64,000 bases of DNA, taken from Lepidostoma basale (taxonomy: Eukaryota; Arthropoda; Insecta; Trichoptera; Lepidostomatidae). The stretch covers positions 1 through 64,000 of the forward strand of contig JAHDVF020000879.1 of NCBI GenBank assembly GCA_022606425.2. Direction: 5' to 3'. The notes beneath the pieces were generated by a model. The model was not told the DNA's origin. It was given only the letters and a program-made list of their open reading frames with translations, and searched no databases. Of the stretch, positions 57,490 to 64,000 are shown piece after piece; position 1 is the stretch's first letter, and each line of letters starts with the position of its first letter. Made by a program: the position numbers and the translations under genes.

Positions 57490-58170
57490 AAAAAAACTCA
57501 CCGCCTTCATCTCCGTTGCTCTACTCTAGTCCTGGTTCACCAGCAATTAGAGTCGTCGCCCGAGCACCAGTGCTGCCCAGTCCGCTATCTTGGGCCGTGA
57601 CTGCACGCGGATGGAGAGCTGGTAGATGGTGGATAGCGGTTCTCCATTCCTCTCTGCGTACACTAGTAAATAAATATAACAATCTTAGGTTAATTTGTAT
57701 AACGCATGTTTCGGAAACATGGGTTACATCCTTAAAAACCGGAAAATACCGATCAACCTGAAACGAAAAGTCTATGAAGCCTGCGTTCTGCCAGTTGGTA
57801 CTTATGGTCTTGAAACTGGTACACCGTTCAAACAAAGTGCCGAGAAACTACGAGTGCCCCAAAGAGCCATGTTAGGAATAAGCCTAAGAGACAGAGTCAG
57901 AAACGATAAGATGAGAGAAAACACAAAGGTCACTGACGTCATCCACCGGGTGGCGACTCTAAAATGGCAATGGACAGGTCACGTAGCCAGAAGCTCAGAT
58001 GAAAAGTGGACAAGAAGATTGCTGACTTGGAGACCGTGGACGGCAAAAAGAAGTGCAGGGCGACCGCAACTACGGTGGAAGGATGATCTGAACAGACATG
58101 TCGGAATAACCTGACAGAGTGACATATAAGCGAATGGAGGAGGCCTTTGTCCAGGAGTGGACGGGAATAA
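57490..58170 (+). pseudogene. RTE-like retrotransposon 3' end (family G)
   Basis: Plus strand from about 57710: NMGYILKNRKIPINLKRKVY, EACVLPVGTYGLET, LRVPQRAMLGISLRDRVR, RVATLKWQWTGHVARSSDEK and RRLLTWRPW, then GRPQLRWKDDL. The order YIL, YE(A)CVLP...YG.ETW-like, R.MLGI.LRDR, W.GHVAR and GRP..RW is the RTE C-terminus. The GC-rich stretch at 57510-57690 before it reads toward the minus strand as REEWRTAIHHLP and is unassigned. Confidence 0.75.
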
Positions 58171-58533
58171 GATGAGGAAGAAGAATAAGATTGTATAGCG
58201 CCGTTTTCGTTAATAACTCACCTCGAGGGCGTTTAATGAAAAACGCGACACGCACATATTTAAAATATTATTTGTCGGCAGCAATGCAGCCATCCGTGCA
58301 CCTCGCTTCAAGACCAGTACGGAATAATAGGCTATAGGTAATGTTATTTTATCTAGCAGTTGAAAGTGATACAATCTATGAACAAATATACTGGGTATGG
58401 TAATCTTATCAGGAGTTTGGTGGTATCAGGCGTCGGCTATCGATACGGAGTTAGCACCGCGCTCTCTAACCCTTTCGTGCTCATTTTCATTTTTGGATTT
58501 ATTGGACATTAATAAATATCCATCTTCAAAAAC
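58171..58533. other. Unassigned spacer
   Basis: Mixed composition with stops in all frames. No repeat end or motif seen. Confidence 0.4.
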
Positions 58534-58765
58534 TAACTAACTAACCATCACGCCGTCTCTCCGAAGGCGTAGGCAGAAAGAATGGCCTGCCACACTTTTC
58601 TTTCTTGACGTATTTCTCTCGCTTCCTCAACATTCATACATCGTGTCATGCACGCGCGTCGATTTCTCAGACTCCTCACATGTATGGAAGCGAAGCATGA
58701 AACTGGCAAAAGAAGGATGAAAGTATATTAAATGCAGTAGACATGAGATGTCAGACGTGGTGGTC
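58534..58765. mobile_element. Two RTE family A fragments fused in opposite orientation
   Basis: 58534-58680 is a minus-strand 3' end (TTAG tail, ACGGCGTGATGG inverse, then NVEEAREI-type coding). At CTCCTCACA it switches abruptly to a plus-strand family A piece, TGTATGGAAGCGAAGCATG (MYGSEA.N region). The two pieces are not adjacent in a normal element, so this is an inversion-type rearrangement. Confidence 0.7.
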
Positions 58766-58977
58766 GTAAGAAGGGCGGAATGGGGAATGTTGTATTACAT
58801 AAAGCGATCGCTTAACCCAACCAATAACAGGTCATAAGTCCTGTAAGCACCTCGACCACCATATTCTGTTTCCAGAAAACAATTTACATCTTCGTCTCTA
58901 TTGAGATACAATTAGGTAATCCTTATAAAAAAAAAATTATCCGCAATGAGTAAAATCCAGTATTTATCTAGAAGTAT
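58766..58977. other. Unassigned spacer
   Basis: Contains a GTGGTGGTCG...CGACCACCA inverted pair (about 58758-58862) with roughly 90 nt between arms, compatible with a small fold-back repeat. No gene seen. Confidence 0.4.
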
Positions 58978-59535
58978 TTGTATACATTCAAAATGTTGAG
59001 AACATTCATTTGCAACGATTATCTTCACCTAAAACTCCGACAAAGAATGATTAAATGTTATATACGGTCTGTTCTACTATATTGCTTGGAAACTTGGACT
59101 CTGAAAGTGAATGTAATGAACCGGTTGGAGGCGTTTGAGATGTGCATATACCGCAGAATGCTCCGTATACCGTGGACCGATAGAATCAGTAATGCAGATG
59201 TCCAATCTCTTAGACTTAGACGAATGTGTAGAAGATCTGTGTATGATAGAGTGTCGAATGAAAATATAAGAAGCGTATGCAGTTCGAATGATGGTGTTAT
59301 GAACAAAATAATGAAAGGAACATTAAGATGGTTTGGATACATGGAAATAATGAACGAAAAAAGGATGGTTAAAAGAATATGTTAACGATGTACCATAAAT
59401 GGAACTAGACATATAGGAAGATCGAGGAAAATGTGGCAAGATCGAATAAATCAAATATTGAATGTCGGCCACATGAGGAGTCGGAGTAATCGACGTGCGT
59501 GCATTACACGATGCATAAATGTGGTGAATATACAC
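58978..59535 (+). pseudogene. Chimeric RTE frame: family F joined in frame to family A
   Basis: A single open frame (58978-59385) starts as family F, FICNDYLHLKLRQRMIKCYI, LETWTLKVNVMNRLEAFEM and RRMLRIPWTDRISNADV, and then continues as family A, LRLRRMCRRSVYDRVSNENI and MNKIMKGTLRWFGYME. The join is near 59205. After 59385 the family A tail goes on in other frames to RNRRACITRCINV-like codons near 59520 and then meets family G sequence. Confidence 0.75.
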
Positions 59536-60600
59536 ACCTGGGACACAATATTCGATTGGGCCGAGATAACCAAACCGCAGAGCTAAAAAGAAGAATTGGA
59601 CTAAGCTGGGCAGCTTTCGGAAACATGAATTACATCCTTAAAAATCGGAAAATACCGATCAACCTGAAACGAAAAGTCTACGAAGCCTGCGTTCTGCCAG
59701 TTGATATATACACCATAAGGTCTTGAAACTGTTACATGTTGTCCAAGCAAAGTGCCGAGACACTGCGAGTGACCCAAAGAGCCTTGGAAAGGGCCATGTT
59801 AGGAATAAGCCTAAGAGACAGAGTCAGAAATTATAAGATGAGAGAAAAAAACAAAGGTCACTGACATCAGTTTATCAGTTTATCAGTTTAAATCAGTTTA
59901 TTTCATTTCATCAATAGACATTACAAAATTAATTTTTAAGGCATCTATTGAGAACAGGTAAAATAATATATTGGTAAAATAATAATATACTACCAGAAAC
60001 GCATGAGAGATGGTTGAACATTAGGAAGACAGGATACCCTCCAGAATTAAGAGTATTTGCCTTCTGAACGTACTTTCACTGATATGAAAGACGTCGATTT
60101 CCGAGGAGACCGCGTTCAGCAGATTGATTGCTCTTCCCACCGGTGTCACCAGAGCCAGGTTGGTTCTAGCGGCGGATAGGTAAAACAATCTATGCTGGCG
60201 CTGTCGGAGATATCTGTCGGGAACAAAAAGACCTACACCCTCCAGCACGGCTGAGTTTTCAAAATATCCCCTAATAAGCCTAAAGAAATGGGTTATGAGA
60301 AACCCGTCTCTTCGAAGCTGCAGAGAATTTGACATCATCCACCGGGTGGCAACTCTAAAATTGCAATGGGCAGATCACGTAGCCAGAAGCTCAGATGAAA
60401 AGTGGACAAGAAGACTGCTGACTTGGAGCCGGGAAAGGCAAAGAAAAGTGCAGGGCGACCGCAACTACGGTGGAAGGGTGACCTGAACTAACACGTCGGA
60501 ATAACCAGGATGCAGTCTGCACAGGATAGAGTGACATGGAAGCGAATGGAGAAGGTCTTTGTTCAGGAGTGGACGGGAATAGGCTGAGGAAGAAGAAGAA
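59536..60600 (+). pseudogene. RTE-like retrotransposon 3' end (family G), split by a CR1/Jockey-type insertion
   Basis: First part (59536-59869): HNIRLGRDNQTAELKRRI, FGNMNYILKNRKIPINLKRK, VYEACVLPV and then LRVTQRA, GISLRDRVR. Second part (60330-60600): IHRVATLKLQWADHVARSSD and RRLLTWSRERQRK. The parts are contiguous in the copy at 57690-58170, which shows the original uninterrupted order. Ends in a GAAGAAGAAGA tail. Confidence 0.75.
59870..60329 (-). mobile_element. CR1/Jockey-type 3' end inserted in family G RTE, with 8-bp target duplication
   Basis: TGACATCA flanks it on both sides (59862-59869, 60330-60337). Minus strand: LQLRRDGFLITHFFRLIRG, GVGLFVPDRYLRQRQHRLFY, RTNLALVTPVGRAINLLNA. 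Same family as 46665-47060. The 3' end carries AACTGAT repeats (plus-strand TTTATCAG units at 59870-59895) and ATGAAATGAAAT. 5' truncated at 60329. Confidence 0.85.
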
Positions 60601-60675
60601 GATGATGAATGTTTAGGAAGCGAGAGAAGTATAAGCCTATCCCTTCGGGGAGACGGCGTGATGGTTGGTTAGTTT
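60601..60675 (+). mobile_element. RTE family A tail
   Basis: NV(stop)EAREV-type codons followed directly by TCCCTTCGGGGAGACGGCG, TGATGG and GGTTAG. A short internal deletion removes the part encoding the final SAYP region. Confidence 0.65.
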
Positions 60676-61004
60676 TTTTTTCTTCCTTCTCAAACACCAT
60701 CGCTTTAGGCTTGGACTGTAAACGATTTGAGTCTTTCCGTCTTCAAAGTTAGTAGAAAAATTGAAAGTCAAATAGCAGGTCGACAGAGGAGCTCGCTACA
60801 GAGTGAAACCGGTTGTGGCGCTACTTATTATAATAAAGTGGTTCATACTAAATGTGAAAGGGTTGAATTCTATTTTTAAATGTGTCAAACCACCAAGATA
60901 TGGCTTCCTGTCAAAGTCCAAAGTTATTATCAATACAATACTCACCCAAGTATTGAAACGTGGCAAACAGCCACTCCTCGCGTGAACACACCCATATTCA
61001 TTAG
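60676..61004. other. Unassigned spacer
   Basis: Includes CTACAGAGTGAAACCGGTTG (60796), again a GAAACCGGT phrase, and a short frame with no motif. No gene supported. Confidence 0.4.
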
Positions 61005-61006
61005 TA

Positions 61007-62284
61007 CAGTGAAACCTCGATACAAAGGACCCTCTATTTAACGAACTTCGAATATAACGAATGCATGTAAATAATTTTTAGCGGCCATGATAATCACGTC
61101 AAACGTCTAGCACTAGAATTTGAGACATACCATAATGCCGAGGATGGAAGTGAAGATAGCGAAGAAGAAGAAACAATGAAGTTATCAGTGGTAAGGGGTA
61201 GGCAGAGAGGTTGGATCGCCACATTGTTCTACTCTGGCATAATTCTCGCGCCTCTTCTACATTCACACATTGTGACATGTACGCTCGTCGATTGTTCCTA
61301 CTTCGAACATTGCCGCCTTTCAGTAATTGATTAATTTGGTCATGCCATGTCTTCCTTGGCCTTCCTCGACTACTTTTCACATTCACACTACTTGTATATA
61401 TCTTTTTAACCATTCTTCCCTCATTCATTCGTTCCATATGTCCAAACCATCTTAATGATCCTTTCATTATTTTGTTCATAACACCATCATTCGCACCGCA
61501 TTCACTTCTTATATTTTCATCCGACACTCTATCATGCACAGATTATCCACATATTCGTCTAAGAGATCTGATTTCTACTGCATTTATTCTACTTTCATCC
61601 TTCTTTTGATAGTTACATGCTTCGCTTCCATACATAAGGGTCGGTAGAAGAACACCAATGTGCACTGCCATTATAGCTTTTTTGTGCAGGCTTTTGTTTG
61701 AGATGACAACTTTAAGTGCACCATTCACTCTGTTGCCTGCCCCAACCCTTCTTTCAATATCCCTCTCCACTCGCCCATTTCTTGTAAACATACTACGTAA
61801 AAACACGAACTCATCTACTTACTCCAAATTTTTTGTCGTGATTTATTCTTTTTCCAAAATCATTACCTTGGACTTATTAACATTCATCATCAGATCATTT
61901 CGCATGCATACCTCATACATACAATTCACCAGGACTTGTAGTTCATGCTCGTTGTCTGCAAATAGGACAGCGTCATCCGCATACAAGAGACAGCCTACTG
62001 ACACTCCGCTCATTTTGGCACCTACACCCAACCCTTTCAGCTCTTTCATACACTTGTGCATATACAGATTAAATAACACCTTTATTGACTGTTTGACACC
62101 TTTATTGATATCAAACCAGGCTGTAAGATCTCCATTCACTAGCAGTGCTTTATCTAAATACAGTTAACACATTTTCAAAAGAAGGTTTTGGTTTATTTTA
62201 AACCTATTTTTATAAATAAAACATACTTTCGGCTTTAACGGACACCTCCTCCCTCCAATTAGTCGTTATATCGAGGTTTTACTG
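61007..62284. mobile_element. Pogo/Tigger-type DNA transposon copy with nested RTE
   Basis: Begins CAGTGAAACCTCGATA after TA (61005-61006) and ends with the inverse of CAGTAAAACCTCGATATAAC before TA (62285-62286). Internal AACGA repeats follow both ends. Between 61085 and 61190 the plus strand reads VKRLALEFETYHNAEDGSED and SEEEETMKLS, resembling the acidic C-terminus of a pogo/Tigger transposase; the rest of the gene is absent. Most of the interior is a minus-strand RTE family A piece. CAGT...ACCTCGATATAACGA ends with TA duplication are characteristic of Tigger-like elements. Confidence 0.85.
61190..62165 (-). pseudogene. RTE-like retrotransposon family A with YADD, nested in Tigger-like element
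   Basis: Three consecutive minus-strand frames: MNGDLTAWFDINKGVKQSIK, LFNLYMHKCMKELKGLGVG, VGCLLYADDAVLFADNEHEL and NDLMMNVNKSKVMIL (reverse transcriptase catalytic part with YADD); then FLRSMFTRNGRVERDIERRV and MYGSEACNYQKK; then MHDRVSDENIRSECGANDG, GSLRWFGHMERMNEGRMVKK and SRGRPRKTWHDQINQLLK. This is the longest family A copy in the window and shows how the smaller pieces fit together. The 3' end lacks the CGGGGAGACGG tail. Confidence 0.85.
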
Positions 62285-62286
62285 TA

Positions 62287-62590
62287 ATATCGATACGATA
62301 CATACAACGATATCTTATTTAGATAAATGGTATCGAACGTTATCTATAATCTTGAGTCTTTGGCGCTCCTTTAAAAATAAAATAATAATAATAATAATAT
62401 GCCAACTTTTCGTTTTTGTTGTGTAATCACCTCAAGGGCGCCGCGCCGTATCTAATAATCTATATGTATGTATTATATATGAAGGCTGCATCTGGTATTC
62501 ACGATCGGTTAGAAAGAATAATAGAACAAAAAATAGATGTTTTAAATTAACTTATTGACCTCCCGGTGTGGAGACGGAGCCAGCCGACGA
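62287..62590. other. Unassigned spacer
   Basis: AT-rich with an ATA/ATAATA run at 62385-62400. No motif seen. Confidence 0.4.
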
Positions 62591-63178
62591 GAGTTTATAT
62601 TGAACGAGTGGAGAGGGATATTGAAAGAAGGGTTGGGGCAGGCAGCAGAGTGAATGGTGCACTTGAAGTTGGCATCGCAAACAAAAACCTATTCAAAAAA
62701 TCTAGAATGGCAGTGCACAATGGTTTTCTTCTACCGACCCTTATGTATGGAAGAAAAGGATGAAAGTAGAACAAATGCAGTAGAAATGAGATCTCTTAGA
62801 CGAATGTGCAGATACTCTGTGTATGATAGTGTAGTATGAAAATATAACAAGTGAATGCGGTGCAAATGATGGTGTTATGAACAAAATAATGAAAGGATCA
62901 TTAAGATGGTTTGGATACATGGAAATAATGAACGAAAAAAGAATGGTAAAAAGAATATGTTAACGATGTACCATAAATGGAACTAGATATAGAGGAAGAC
63001 CGAGGAAAATGTGGCAAGATTGAATAAATCAAATATTGAATGTCGGCCACATGAGGAGTCAGAGAAATCGATGCGCGTGCATGACAAGATGTATGAATGT
63101 TGAGGAACCGAGAGAAATATGTCAGGAAAGAAAAGCGTGGCAGTCGATTCTTTCTGCCTACCCCTTCGGGGAGACGGC
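62591..63178 (+). pseudogene. RTE-like family A 3' part, plus strand
   Basis: Frames read ERDIERRVGAGSRVNGALEV, MAVHNGFLLPTLMYG, TNAVEMRSLRRMCRYSVYD, then MNKIMKGSLRWFGYMEIM, RGRPRKMWQD and NVEEPREICQERKAWQSIL ending SAYPFGETA before GGGGAGACGG. Several frameshifts. Its last bases run directly into a minus-strand copy. Confidence 0.8.
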
Positions 63179-63535
63179 GGCCACGCACGTCGATTTCTCC
63201 GACTCCTCACGTGACCGACATTCAATATTTGATTGATTTGATCGTGGCACGTTTTCCTCGGCCTTCCTCTATTTCTAGCTCCGTTCACGCCGTTAAAATA
63301 TAACTTCTTTACCATTCTGTCTTCACTCATTCTTTCCATGTGTCCAAACCATCTTAATGACCCTTTCATTATTTTGATAATAACACTTTCATTCGCACCA
63401 CATTCACTTCTTATACTTGCATTTGTCACCCTATCATATACAGATTTGCCACACATTCGTCTTAGAGATCTCATTTCTACTGCATTTATTCCACTTTGAT
63501 CCTTCTTTTGCCAGTTCCATGCTTCACTAAATTTA
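63179..63535 (-). pseudogene. RTE-like family A 3' part, minus strand (tail-to-tail with previous)
   Basis: Minus strand: MRSLRRMCGKSVYDRVTNAS, IRSECGANESVIIKIMKGSL, RWFGHMERMSEDRMVKK, RNRGRPRKTCHDQINQILNV and GHVRSRRNRRAW. The junction with the plus-strand copy is at GACGGCGG|CCACGCACG (63178), losing the tail and the last coding part of this copy. Confidence 0.8.
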
Positions 63536-64000
63536 AGAAACTACTGAAGACTGTCCTGTTTGGAGTGCGCCCTCGGAGCAATTAATTTTACAAAACTGCG
63601 CACTTAAAATATAAATAATATTATAATATAATATGAAGAGTTCATTCATACTTCCACTAACAACAGCCGGATGCGAGCTATATTCTATTTCGGAATTAAA
63701 TTCAAATGCAGGTTCTTCTTCCGTTTCATCTCTTCTTTGTTCTCTAATTATTTTACCAATAATTTGTCCTGTGCCTCATTTTTTTAACCTCAAACTCAAA
63801 TAATGTCAAAAAATTACCTAACTCAGTCAAGAAAAACTCAATAACTCGACAAATTACTATTATTTTATTTTTTTAATAAATAGGTTATTATAAAATATGT
63901 TATTTTTTTATTAAAAAAACATTACAATATCCTAACTCATTCATATGCGGATATTATTATTATTATTTTGTTTTAAAAAAAAAACTCCTTACATCCTTAC
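63536..64000. other. Unassigned sequence to window end
   Basis: AT-rich with TTA/ATT runs; TGCGCCCTCGGAGCAATTAA at 63569 gives a short GC-balanced patch. No gene, repeat end or RNA gene identified. Confidence 0.4.

Overview
The window looks like insect, or at least arthropod, nuclear DNA from a repeat-rich, gene-poor region. Reasons: AT-rich sequence with no long intact host gene; an array carrying CCTAA/TTAGG pentamers (the usual insect telomere motif); and remnants of RTE-type, CR1/Jockey-type and R1/I-type non-LTR retrotransposons, Penelope-like elements, a Helitron family, pogo-like, mariner-like and piggyBac-like DNA transposons and an LTR retrotransposon. I cannot name the order or species. 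Almost all coding signal is broken transposon sequence. The host-like signals are three broken NACHT NTPase copies, one orphan ABC-transporter exon and one very uncertain first exon.

Layout. 1-2008: satellite of 18 units of about 105-125 bp with embedded CCTAA runs. 2327-16869 and 26079-35195: two direct copies of one segment (14.5 kb and 9.1 kb). Most of the size difference is three transposons present only in copy 1, each with a clean empty site in copy 2: a pogo-like element (TA target duplication), a piggyBac-like element (TTAA) and a Helitron (A|T site). Both copies share a block of GACACTTTTT minisatellite, a SINE-like insertion, RTE fragments and the start of a 200-230 bp tandem repeat. 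16870-26078, between the copies: a minus-strand LTR retrotransposon with two LTRs, a primer-binding-like site, a polypurine tract and a 4.5 kb interior without ORFs, plus arrays of primer-binding-like modules outside both LTR inner/outer edges. 35196-39430: continuation of the tandem repeat, a second inverted Helitron of the same family, and a decayed ABC transporter exon. 39435-44150: a third, diverged minisatellite block.

44165-64000: a transposon graveyard in which at least seven RTE-like families are seen almost only as 3' ends. Inside it, 47950-53825 holds three NACHT P-loop NTPase copies: A (minus) and B (plus) form a large head-to-head inverted repeat with a 39-nt spacer, and C follows B directly. 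All three share one in-frame TAG and one frame break, so the source was probably already damaged before it was multiplied.

The most interesting unexplained pattern is a small RNA-like grammar, CTGANGA - N - stem/loop - GAAAC - NN - GTN, in at least four different repeat contexts, one lying just downstream of a Penelope-like GIY-YIG remnant. It resembles the hammerhead ribozyme core, with one extra nucleotide before stem II; it is a hypothesis only. All statements come from reading the sequence; no alignments or searches were run.
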